Of a stretch of DNA of 30,817 nucleotides, positions 15,484 to 22,962 are shown in pieces. This DNA comes from an uncultured Collinsella sp. Lineage in GTDB: Bacteria; Actinomycetota; Coriobacteriia; Coriobacteriales; Coriobacteriaceae. A program made the position numbers and the translations under genes. The notes under the pieces were generated by a model that saw only the letters and a list, made by a program, of their open reading frames with translations, did not search any database and had not been told where the DNA came from. Every line of letters starts with the position of its first letter. The first letter of the stretch is position 1. The stretch spans positions 1 to 30,817 of the forward strand of contig CABUAT010000025.1 of NCBI GenBank assembly GCA_902489665.1, in the 5' to 3' direction.

Positions 15484-15515
15484 TTTCGTGGTTAAGTGAA
15501 TATGTTAGAAAATCT

Positions 15516-15529
15516 GATAAACGTTCACC
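15516..15529. promoter_or_regulatory. LacI-type operator, distal copy before the transporter
   Basis: GATAAACGTTCACC matches the palindrome at 12 of 14 bases, with a degenerate left half. Its centre is 121 bases upstream of the next copy, a distance that would allow looping. Confidence 0.6.
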
Positions 15530-15595
15530 TATCTCATGGCTGTCCAGCATGGCACCCTTACCAGCAGAAAATAGGTGTGAGGATCTCAATTGTGT

Positions 15596-15623
15596 CCGTT
15601 CAGCGGTAAAAATCGACCGTTCA
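15596..15623 (+). promoter_or_regulatory. CCGTTCA direct repeat with the 15-base upstream element, copy 2
   Basis: CCGTTCA occurs at 15596-15602 and 15617-15623, exactly 21 bases (two helical turns) apart. The second is the end of AAAATCGACCGTTCA (15609-15623), identical to 10679-10693. It lies 25 bases before the equivalent ACGTTCA of the next operator. Confidence 0.55.
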
Positions 15624-15636
15624 AGGATATTATTCA

Positions 15637-15650
15637 AGTGAACGTTCACC
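15637..15650. promoter_or_regulatory. LacI-type operator O1 of the transporter gene
   Basis: AGTGAACGTTCACC is a 13/14 match to the palindrome. Its right half forms the TTCACC -35-like hexamer of the candidate promoter. Confidence 0.78.
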
Positions 15651-15673
15651 TGTCGTAAGCAATCGCGCATAAT
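15645..15673 (+). promoter_or_regulatory. candidate transporter promoter
   Basis: TTCACC (15645-15650) and CATAAT (15668-15673) are separated by 17 bases. The -10 is a 5/6 match. Operators lie on both sides. Confidence 0.58.
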
Positions 15674-15676
15674 CTA

Positions 15677-15690
15677 ACTAAACGTTCACC
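15677..15690. promoter_or_regulatory. LacI-type operator O2 of the transporter gene
   Basis: ACTAAACGTTCACC matches at 11 of 14 bases; its centre is 40 bases from O1 and it overlaps the expected transcription start. Confidence 0.65.
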
Positions 15691-15768
15691 CTGAACGCTG
15701 GGCAGACAGATGTCAGTGTGGACTCCAATGTCTTGCTGCAAGACAATCGAGAAAAGAGAGGGAGCTCG

Positions 15769-17328
15769 ATGACTAATAAGATCGGAAAAAAGCGTAAGAT
15801 CACATTCTGGACGCGCTTGGGCTTTGGTATGGGCGGTATGCTCAATTCCGGTGCCCTGACCTTTACGCACAGCTACATGGTGCTGTTCCTGTCCACGGAG
15901 TGTGGCCTGTCTGCAGGTGAGGCTGCGCTGATCAGCTCGTTTGCCATCTATGTCAACGCCATTCTTTGCCCGCTGATGGGCTTTGTGGCCGATAACTTCT
16001 ATGCCACCAAGATTGGCCGCATCTTTGGTCGCCGTCGTTTCTGGATCTTGCTGGCCATCCCGATGATGATCGCCGAGCCGCTCATCTTCGTGGCTACGCC
16101 GTTTGGCTTCCCGTACTACTTTGTGCTGTACCTGATCTACAACGTCGCGTACACGTTCTGCACCGCCAACCTGTCGCCGCTTACCATCGAGATGACCGAC
16201 GACTTTAAGGAGCGTACGTACCTTACCGGCTACAAGCATCTCTTTGGTAACGCCGCCGGCTTCCTGATGGCTGCACTTGTGGGCTTCGGCTTTGGCACCT
16301 TCGGCGAGACCAACCCGTTCAGCTACTTCATCATCGCTACGGTCAACGCTTCGGTCATGGCAATCTCGCTGCTCTGCGTGTACCTGTCCACGTGGGAGCA
16401 CACCCCCGAGGAGGTCGCTCAGGAGAAGATCGAGAGCGTCGGCGAGGGTATCAAGAAGTTCTTCATCGACGTTATCTCCACCTTCCGCAACAAGTCCTTC
16501 CGCAAGGTCCTGTACGCACAGGTCTCCACGAAGCTCGCTGCTGCCTGCTGGTCTGCCTGCCTGTCCTTCTTCATCGTCTACTGCCTGCAGATTCCTAAGT
16601 CCTACGAGTCCGTGATGGAGATGCCTGGCAAGGTCGTCGCTATCGTCTGCACCGCCATCTGGGTCGCCCTCATGGCCAAGAAGGGCTTCCACAAGTCTTG
16701 GTACCTCGCAAATGTCGGTTGCGCTGCGTGCATCATTGCCTACAACTACTTCGCCTTTGGTCAGATCAACGGCACCTCCACGGTCGCCATCGCCATGATC
16801 GCCTACCCCATCATCTTCGCCATCTGGAAGTTCTTCTACGTCGGCTTCCAGTACCTGCCCGATGTTCTGCTCAACTACATCCCCGATGTCGATGAACTCA
16901 TCACCCTGCGTCGTCGCGAGGGCATCTACAGCTCCGCACAGCAGCTCTGCCAGCAGATCGCCCAGGCTATCGCCGTCAACGTGTGGGCTATCGTCCTTGC
17001 TGCCTCCGGCTTCATTCAGACCGCCGGCAATAGCGACGCCGTGACCCAGCCCGCTACCGTGCCTCTGTATATCTGCGGCTACATGATCATCGGCTGCGCC
17101 GGCTTCTTCCTGCTTGCGGCCGTCCTTGCCCGCGGCATCAAGATCGACAAGGAGCAGTGCGACGTCCTTTGCGACGAGATTCACCGAGTCAAGGAGGGTG
17201 GCAAGATGGCCGACGTCAAGCCCGAGGTCAAGGCGCTTTGCGAGGAGCTCTCCGGCTTTAAGTACGAGGACTGCTTTGCCCACAACAACGTTGGCTTCCA
17301 GGACGGTAGCGTAACTCCCGCCGAGTAA
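15769..17328 (+). CDS. GPH-type (MFS_2) sugar transporter, likely for uronates or oligogalacturonides
   Basis: The 519-residue membrane protein has the glycoside-pentoside-hexuronide cation symporter pattern: an N-terminal FGMGGMLNSGALTFTHSYMV helix, a PLMGFVADNF loop with Asp after the second helix pair, GRRRFWILLAIPMM, and YLPDVLLNYIPDVDELITLR in the second half followed by a conserved R-R-E-G-I-Y-S motif. About twelve membrane segments can be counted. The start at 15769 has a GAGAGGGAG Shine-Dalgarno; the open frame to 15718 adds a segment with no signal. The C-terminal about 60 residues are a cytoplasmic tail. Three LacI-type operators precede it and a strong terminator follows. Substrate is inferred from the surrounding pectin enzymes. 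Confidence 0.88.
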   Translation: MTNKIGKKRKITFWTRLGFGMGGMLNSGALTFTHSYMVLFLSTECGLSAGEAALISSFAIYVNAILCPLMGFVADNFYATKIGRIFGRRRFWILLAIPMMIAEPLIFVATPFGFPYYFVLYLIYNVAYTFCTANLSPLTIEMTDDFKERTYLTGYKHLFGNAAGFLMAALVGFGFGTFGETNPFSYFIIATVNASVMAISLLCVYLSTWEHTPEEVAQEKIESVGEGIKKFFIDVISTFRNKSFRKVLYAQVSTKLAAACWSACLSFFIVYCLQIPKSYESVMEMPGKVVAIVCTAIWVALMAKKGFHKSWYLANVGCAACIIAYNYFAFGQINGTSTVAIAMIAYPIIFAIWKFFYVGFQYLPDVLLNYIPDVDELITLRRREGIYSSAQQLCQQIAQAIAVNVWAIVLAASGFIQTAGNSDAVTQPATVPLYICGYMIIGCAGFFLLAAVLARGIKIDKEQCDVLCDEIHRVKEGGKMADVKPEVKALCEELSGFKYEDCFAHNNVGFQDGSVTPAE

Positions 17329-17352
17329 GGCCGACATATCGTCCAAATCACA

Positions 17353-17396
17353 GGGCCGTGCCACCGGATATCCGCCGGCAGGTACGGCCCTTTTTT
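17353..17396 (+). terminator. rho-independent terminator after the transporter
   Basis: GGGCCGT (17353-17359) pairs with ACGGCCC (17384-17390) around an inner CCGG-containing part, followed by TTTTTT. A -10-like TACAAT at 17406-17411 lies just beyond it, so the next gene may have its own weak promoter as well as read-through. Confidence 0.9.
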
Positions 17397-17445
17397 ACAA
17401 CAGCGTACAATTAACTTTTAGAGAATCTTTTTGAGGGAGAAATCC

Positions 17446-19041
17446 ATGGAGACGAACGTTATCTGGCGCAACGCCCGCGCGGCCGTGATTGAGCTCGACG
17501 ACGGCGGCTACTTTATCTGCGCCGATACGTGGGAGATCTTTGTCAACGACGAGCCCGCCGGCACCACGAACACGGTCGAGACCTATGTCGACGGCCTGGT
17601 TCCCGGCAAGCGCAACCTGGTTCGCTTTGTTTGCGGCGAGCGCGAGCTGAGCGTGGGCGTTACCACGCCGGCAGAGCCTTTCACCATTAACGTTCGCGAC
17701 TGCGGCGCCAAGGGTGACGCCGAGCACGACGACACCACCAACATCCAGGCTGCCATCATGGCCTGCCCCAAGGGTGGCCGCGTGCTGATTCCCGCCGGCA
17801 ACTACCGCATCAAGTCACTCTTCCTCAAGAGCAATATCAACATCGAGCTTGCCGAGGGCGCCGTGCTGCTGGCTCGCCACGACCGCGCGGCACTTGCCTA
17901 CATTCCCGGTACGGTCAAGGGCGACGAGGGTGCCGGTTACGCCGGTACCGACATGACCCCGCTGGGCCGCTGGGAGGGCGAGAGCTTCTCGACCTATTGC
18001 TCCACCTTTACTGGCTTAAGCGTGCACGACGTGTGCATCTATGGTCGCGGCGCGATCGATGGCCAGACCGATTTTGCTGAGGACAACTGGTGGAACAAGG
18101 ACTTTAAGAACATCTTCCGTCCCGAGGAGGGCCGCGAGGTCGCCCGTCCGCGCATGATCTTCCTGTCCGAGTGCGAGAACGTGAGCCTGGCCGGCTTCAC
18201 CGTTCGCAACAGCCCGGCGTGGAATATCCATCCCATCCTGTGCGAGCACGTCGATGCGCTCTGCCTGTCCATCGAGGGCCCCAAGAACTCCCACAACACC
18301 GACGGCTTCGATCCCGAGAGCTGCGGTTTTGTTCGCATCCTTGGTTGTCAGTTCTCAGTGGGTGACGACTGCATCGCCATCAAGAGCGGCAAGCTGGGCA
18401 TTGAGCCCGAGCTTCGTCCCGCCACGCACGACGTGCTGATCTCTCACTGCTACATGCACGATGGTCACGGCGCCGTGGTCCTGGGTTCAGAGGCTGCCGG
18501 CGGCATCAAGGACCTTACCGTGAGCAAGTGCCTCTTTGAGCGCACCGACCGCGGCCTGCGCGTCAAGACCCGCCGCGGGCGCGGCAAGGACGCCGTTAAC
18601 GAGGGCATCACCTTTGAGCACATTCGCATGGACGAGGTGCTCACGCCCTTCGTGGTCAACTCCTTCTACTTCTGTGACAAGGACGGCAAGACCGATTACG
18701 TGCAGTCTCGCGAGGCTTTGCCTGTCGACGACCGCACGCCCGGCTTTGGTGCCACGACGTTTTGCGATATCGAGGCCACCAACTGCCATGCTGCCGTGGC
18801 CTATATCACGGGTCTGCCCGAGAGCAAGGTGACACGTCTGACGTTCCAAGACGTTCACGTTACCTTTGCCGACGATGCCGAGCCCTTTGTGCCGGCCATG
18901 GCCTGTGGTGTGGAGCCGATGGTGCGCCAGGGCATCATCGCGCAAAACGTCAAGGTACTCGACCTGCAAAATGTGGTTATTGAGGGCCAGGACGGTGAGG
19001 AGCTGCAGCTCCAGAACGTCGACAAGGTTGTCCGTTCCTAA
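17446..19041 (+). CDS. GH28 polygalacturonase, apparently intracellular
   Basis: GH28 enzymes hydrolyse alpha-1,4-galacturonan by inversion. The 531-residue product has an N-terminal beta-sandwich-like domain (about 1-78), then the beta-helix starting FTINVRDCGAKGDAEHDDT. The four family motifs are present: NTDG (284-287), GDDCIAIKSG (306-315), GHG (340-342) and RVK (372-374), giving the three catalytic Asp at 286, 307 and 308. There is no signal peptide, so it should act in the cytoplasm on imported oligomers, perhaps from chain ends. The start at 17446 has an AGGGAGA Shine-Dalgarno; a TTG at 17431 is part of that region. It opens the esterase group that follows. Confidence 0.93.
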   Translation: METNVIWRNARAAVIELDDGGYFICADTWEIFVNDEPAGTTNTVETYVDGLVPGKRNLVRFVCGERELSVGVTTPAEPFTINVRDCGAKGDAEHDDTTNIQAAIMACPKGGRVLIPAGNYRIKSLFLKSNINIELAEGAVLLARHDRAALAYIPGTVKGDEGAGYAGTDMTPLGRWEGESFSTYCSTFTGLSVHDVCIYGRGAIDGQTDFAEDNWWNKDFKNIFRPEEGREVARPRMIFLSECENVSLAGFTVRNSPAWNIHPILCEHVDALCLSIEGPKNSHNTDGFDPESCGFVRILGCQFSVGDDCIAIKSGKLGIEPELRPATHDVLISHCYMHDGHGAVVLGSEAAGGIKDLTVSKCLFERTDRGLRVKTRRGRGKDAVNEGITFEHIRMDEVLTPFVVNSFYFCDKDGKTDYVQSREALPVDDRTPGFGATTFCDIEATNCHAAVAYITGLPESKVTRLTFQDVHVTFADDAEPFVPAMACGVEPMVRQGIIAQNVKVLDLQNVVIEGQDGEELQLQNVDKVVRS

Positions 19042-19057
19042 CTCAGGTTGATGACCA

Positions 19058-19096
19058 GGGCTGCATTGTCGGATAAATCGGCAATGCAGCCCTTAT
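19058..19096 (+). terminator. hairpin after the GH28 gene, partial terminator
   Basis: GGGCTGCATTG (19058-19068) pairs perfectly with 19082-19092 over a 13-base loop. The tail TTATG is a weak T tract. A second small hairpin (GATGCG / CGCATC, 19114-19128) lies just before the next Shine-Dalgarno. Confidence 0.55.
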
Positions 19097-19145
19097 GCGA
19101 TACGGCCATGTGCGATGCGCTACGCATCATGGTGAAAGGGAATAC

Positions 19146-19955
19146 ATGCTCAATAAAACGATTCCTGTCGGGGTCGATGGCTCGTCTGCCACGATTACGT
19201 CTTATGTTTTTGCTCCGACCGAAGATGCTTATGCTTTAAAACCGCTGCCTGCAGTTGTGGTCGTGCCGGGAGGCGGCTACGATCACGTTTCGCCGCGCGA
19301 AGGCGAGCCGGTAGCGCTCCGTTTGTTGGCGATGGGCTACCAAGCGTTTGTACTGAACTATTCGGTTGCTCCGGCTGTCTATCCGCTGGCATTGCAAGAA
19401 CTCGCGCGGGCGGTCGATACCGTCCGAAGCCATGCGGCAGAGTACTGTGTCGATCCTGATCGGATTACGGTCATGGGTTTTTCGGCCGGTGGGCATCTAG
19501 TTGGCTTGCTCGGGGCGCTTTGGGACCAACCCTGGCTTGCAGAGTCGATTGCGGCATCGCCTGAGTCGATTCGGCCTGACACACTTTGCTTGGGCTATCC
19601 GGTCGTAAGCTCGGGGGCCTATGCTCATCGTGGTTCATTTGAACACCTAACGGGTGCCGATGGCGCTTTGGCTCAAAAGTTGTCGATCGAGAATATGGTG
19701 GGCGAGGGCTTCCCCCGTACGTTCTTGTGGCATACCGCCGAGGATGCATCGGTACCAGTTCAAAATAGCCTCCTTCTTGCGCAGGCTCTTGCCGACCACG
19801 GGATTGGCTTTAGCCTACATGTCTTTCCGCATGGAAAACATGGGGCATCGCTCGCCACGGCCCTAACGGCATTTAAGGGCTGCGCCGAGCATGTTCAGCC
19901 ACAAGTTCAGGGCTGGCCTGAACAGTTCGTTGCATGGGAGCGTGATGGACGATGA
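19146..19955 (+). CDS. alpha/beta-hydrolase esterase (acetyl-esterase/xylan-esterase-like)
   Basis: The 269-residue product has the PGGGYDHVSPREGEP oxyanion segment (the usual HGGG region), the nucleophile elbow GFSAGG, a catalytic Asp in HTAEDASVPV and a catalytic His in FPHGKHG, all in the expected order. This is the BD-FAE/Aes-like family commonly found next to plant-polysaccharide enzymes. Removing acetyl groups from oligogalacturonides is the most likely role. There is no signal peptide. The start at 19146 has AAAGGGAA upstream; the in-frame ATG at 19095 has none. Codon use is noticeably less biased than in uxa or feo genes. Its TGA overlaps the next ATG (ATGA), so the two are translationally coupled. 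Confidence 0.88.
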   Translation: MLNKTIPVGVDGSSATITSYVFAPTEDAYALKPLPAVVVVPGGGYDHVSPREGEPVALRLLAMGYQAFVLNYSVAPAVYPLALQELARAVDTVRSHAAEYCVDPDRITVMGFSAGGHLVGLLGALWDQPWLAESIAASPESIRPDTLCLGYPVVSSGAYAHRGSFEHLTGADGALAQKLSIENMVGEGFPRTFLWHTAEDASVPVQNSLLLAQALADHGIGFSLHVFPHGKHGASLATALTAFKGCAEHVQPQVQGWPEQFVAWERDGR

Positions 19956-22117
19956 GCGAAAGTATCTATACGCTGCGCGTTTCGAGGGCTGCGGCAGGAG
20001 CGTATCCAACGATTTCCGATGCCTTGGCGGCAGCCGATCAACTCTATCCGGATGCCGAGCAACCGGTGACAATCCATATCGAGCCGGGTGAGTACCGCGA
20101 ACGGGTCGAGATTCATCGACCGTATGTGACGCTGGTGGGCGAGACGGCTGACAGCGTGCGTATCGTTGGCTGCCTTGCGGCGCAGATGCCCTCGGAGGAC
20201 GGCAGCGGCCAGGACGGAAAGCTCGGCACCTTCCGCACGTATACGGTCCTGGTCGATGCCGATGACGTGACGCTTGCAAACCTCACGATCGAAAACGATG
20301 CGGGCGATGGGCGCGAGGTCGGTCAGGCGATTGCCCTGTATGCCGATGGCGACCGTCTGGTTGTCGATGCTTGCTGCATTAAGGGGCACCAGGACACACT
20401 GTTTTTGGGCCCGCTGCCGCCGCATGAGGCTAAACCGGGTGGGTTCATAGGGCCCAAACAGTATGCGCCGCGCCGGGTGGGGCGCCAGTATTTTCGACGT
20501 TGCCGGATCGAGGGCGATGTCGACTTTATCTTTGGCGGCGCGCGTGCCTACTTTGAGGGGTGCGAGATCCGCTCGCTCAACCGCGATATGGATGTCAACG
20601 GGTATGTAACGGCAGCCTCCACGCCTAAAGGCGAGCCATACGGATTTGTGTTCCACGGTTGTTCGTTTACAGCACCGGATGGCGTGGCGCCGGATTCGGT
20701 CTACCTGGGCCGTCCTTGGCGCGAATGGGCGCAAACTGCGCTGATCGATTGTTGGCTGGGGCGACATATCAAGCGCGAAGGCTGGTGGGATTGGAATAAA
20801 CCGGCGGCGCACAACTGCGCGCAGTATGCTGGCGCGATCCTGCATGGGCCGGCGGGCGATACTACCGGCTGGGTGCCGTGGGCGAATAAACTCGATGTGA
20901 TGGCTGCCGCCGGGTACGCCCGCGAACAGGTGCTTGCCGGTGCGGACGGCTGGGATCCCGAGGGCGGCGACGGTGATGCGGTGGAGACGGCTGGGCTATC
21001 AGCCAATGGCCGCACCGTGCATATCGAGACGTACTGCGAAGACGAGCCTGCGCTGCGTGCCCGGCTGAAGCGCGAGGGGCGCTCCGCCGCATTTGCGGGC
21101 AAGACCCCTGCAGACTTTGAGGCGTGGAAGATTGCGACCAGGACTCGTCTGTACGATGTTTTGGGTCTTTCGCTTATGGACCGCGCCCCGACTGAACTTC
21201 GTGAGCTCAGCCGCGTTCGGGTTGCCGGCGGCATCGTGCGTACTCATGCGATGCTGCAGGTGGAGCGCGACGTTTGGATGCCGTTCTACCTGCTCGAGCC
21301 GCAGTCGCCTAAGCTCGATGCGCACGGCCGCAAGTGTTGCTATATCTGCCCGCATGGCCATCAGGGAGCAGGCGCCGCAAGTGTTGCGGGCGTGACGGGC
21401 GTGCCGGCGGTCGATGATGCTGTGCGTAAGTTCAATTACGACTACGGTCTACGTTTGGCGCGTATGGGTTACGTGACCGTCTGCCCCGACGCACGCGGTT
21501 GGGGATACCGTCGTGACTGGAAGGGTCAGGGCGATGACGAGAACAGCTTTATGCGCGGCACGTGCCTAAACCAGGCGCGCATGGCCGAGCCGCTGGGACT
21601 TACCGTTGCGGGCCTCAACGCCTGGGATAACATGCGTCTGATCGATTACCTAGAGGCGCGCGGCGACATTGCCATGGACGACCTGGGCTGTTTTGGCTTT
21701 TCGGGCGGCGGATACATGACGCTGTATCTGGCGGCGCTCGACCCGCGTGTGCGCAAGGCGTTTGTCTCGGGCTATCTGTACGGTGTCGACGATTCGCTGC
21801 TGCACCTCAACGGCAACTGCAGCTGCAACTACACACCCGGACTATGGCGCTTGCTCGACATGGGCGATATTGCCTCGCTCATCGCGCCGCATCCGCTGCT
21901 GGTGCAAAGCTGCGAAGAGGATCATCTGAACGGTTCGCGCGGGCTGAAAAATGTTGACGAGCAGCTCGAGATCGTGCGCGATGCCTACAAGTTGCTGGGT
22001 CGCAGAGATGGCCTGCGGCACGAGGTGTGTCCGGGTGGACACCATCTGGGCGTGGCACATCTTGTCGAGGATATCGAATGGCTCGATTCGCACGTTGCGG
22101 AAGGCGCCCGTGTATAG
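19952..22117 (+). CDS. bifunctional CE8 pectinesterase / alpha-beta-hydrolase esterase
   Basis: This 721-residue protein joins two esterases. Residues about 1-325 are a CE8 pectin methylesterase beta-helix: GQAIALYADGDR, GHQDTLF (acid Asp148), GDVDFIFGG (nucleophile Asp191) and LGRPWREWAQT (Arg254). Residues about 385-715 are an alpha/beta-hydrolase: elbow GFSGGG (Ser584), an acidic SCEEDHLNG (Glu656/Asp657) and GGHHLG (His697 or 698). A Gly/Asp-rich linker (about 330-350) lies between. Neither a signal peptide nor an anchor is seen. CE8 removes methyl groups from homogalacturonan; the second domain resembles large acetyl-xylan-esterase-like hydrolases of pectin loci and could be a second methyl- or acetyl-esterase. 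There is no frameshift or stop between domains, so it is a true fusion. Confidence 0.9.
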   Translation: MSESIYTLRVSRAAAGAYPTISDALAAADQLYPDAEQPVTIHIEPGEYRERVEIHRPYVTLVGETADSVRIVGCLAAQMPSEDGSGQDGKLGTFRTYTVLVDADDVTLANLTIENDAGDGREVGQAIALYADGDRLVVDACCIKGHQDTLFLGPLPPHEAKPGGFIGPKQYAPRRVGRQYFRRCRIEGDVDFIFGGARAYFEGCEIRSLNRDMDVNGYVTAASTPKGEPYGFVFHGCSFTAPDGVAPDSVYLGRPWREWAQTALIDCWLGRHIKREGWWDWNKPAAHNCAQYAGAILHGPAGDTTGWVPWANKLDVMAAAGYAREQVLAGADGWDPEGGDGDAVETAGLSANGRTVHIETYCEDEPALRARLKREGRSAAFAGKTPADFEAWKIATRTRLYDVLGLSLMDRAPTELRELSRVRVAGGIVRTHAMLQVERDVWMPFYLLEPQSPKLDAHGRKCCYICPHGHQGAGAASVAGVTGVPAVDDAVRKFNYDYGLRLARMGYVTVCPDARGWGYRRDWKGQGDDENSFMRGTCLNQARMAEPLGLTVAGLNAWDNMRLIDYLEARGDIAMDDLGCFGFSGGGYMTLYLAALDPRVRKAFVSGYLYGVDDSLLHLNGNCSCNYTPGLWRLLDMGDIASLIAPHPLLVQSCEEDHLNGSRGLKNVDEQLEIVRDAYKLLGRRDGLRHEVCPGGHHLGVAHLVEDIEWLDSHVAEGARV

Positions 22118-22186
22118 CCCCTCGGCATGCTGCGAATAAACGGTATGTTCCTGTTTGACCGCCGATGGGCGGATGAGGAGAAGATT

Positions 22187-22855
22187 ATGGAAACGAAGAG
22201 CTTGAGTGAATCGACCATTTGCTGCTTTGGCGATTCGACCACCTGGGGCGACAACGGCTGCGGCGGGGGAGGCAACGACATCTCGTGGACCTCGCACTTG
22301 GGCGCGTTGCTGGGCGGCGCGGTCGTCGAGAACTTTGGCATCAAGGGGTCGCGTATCGCCATCAAGGCCGACCGTACCGATTCGTTTGTCGAGCGTCTGG
22401 ACGGTATCGACGACGCGGCCGATATCTACATCGTCTTTGGCGGCGTTAACGACTTTAGCCGCAACGTGCCGCTTGGCGAGTTGGGCAGCACCGATGTGCA
22501 TGAGTTCTATGGTGCACTCGATTATCTGGTCCGCACCATCACGGCACGCTCGCCTCGGGCAAAGCTCGTGTTTATGACGCCGTGCAAGACGAGCGGCAAG
22601 CACGAGAAGGATATTCCGGCAAGCGATGAGGCGAACCATTTGGGGTTGACGCAGGTCGCCTACGCGCGAGCGATGCTCGAGGTCTGTGACCGCTACTCCG
22701 TGCCGGTGATTGACCTGTATGCGCAAAGCGGTATCAGCCCGTTTTTGCCAGAGCACCGCGAGCTCTATATGCCGGACGGTCTGCATTACAGTCCTGCCGG
22801 CTATGAGCGCTTGGCGCATCGCATCGCCGCGGGTCTCGCCGCCGTTTGCCGCTAA
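22187..22855 (+). CDS. SGNH/GDSL-family esterase
   Basis: The 222-residue product carries the SGNH blocks: GDSTTWG (block I Ser), NFGIKGSR (block II Gly), GGVND (block III Asn) and PDGLHYSPAG (block V Asp and His). It has no signal peptide. Size and context fit rhamnogalacturonan or galacturonan acetyl-esterases (CE12-like), but this assignment rests on neighbours only. The start at 22187 has a GAGGAGAAG Shine-Dalgarno; the frame is open to 22127, giving a poorly conserved 20-residue extension. It is the last gene of the esterase group and ends just before a hairpin that holds a LacI-type operator. Confidence 0.87.
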   Translation: METKSLSESTICCFGDSTTWGDNGCGGGGNDISWTSHLGALLGGAVVENFGIKGSRIAIKADRTDSFVERLDGIDDAADIYIVFGGVNDFSRNVPLGELGSTDVHEFYGALDYLVRTITARSPRAKLVFMTPCKTSGKHEKDIPASDEANHLGLTQVAYARAMLEVCDRYSVPVIDLYAQSGISPFLPEHRELYMPDGLHYSPAGYERLAHRIAAGLAAVCR

Positions 22856-22869
22856 AAGTCTGCCGTTTG

Positions 22870-22907
22870 CGGGGAATATAGGGTTAACGTTCACCCTATA
22901 TTCCCCG
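22870..22907. promoter_or_regulatory. 15-bp hairpin with an operator in its centre
   Basis: CGGGGAATATAGGGT (22870-22884) and its exact complement (22893-22907) flank the 8 bases TAACGTTC. The loop plus stem ends form the operator at 22882-22895. There is no T tract. As RNA it would close the esterase transcript; as DNA it is the control site of the GH105 gene. Confidence 0.7.
22882..22895. promoter_or_regulatory. LacI-type operator O1 of GH105
   Basis: GGTTAACGTTCACC is a 13/14 match. Its TTCACC (22890-22895) could be the -35 for TACACT at 22915-22920 (19-base spacer), a weak promoter. Confidence 0.72.
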
Positions 22908-22922
22908 TTCGCGTTACACTAG

Positions 22923-22936
22923 GGGTAACGTTCACC
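22923..22936. promoter_or_regulatory. LacI-type operator O2 of GH105
   Basis: GGGTAACGTTCACC is a 12/14 match, centre 41 bases from O1 and immediately before the coding region. Confidence 0.7.
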
Positions 22937-22962
22937 TATCGTTTATGTCAGAGGGGACAGCA

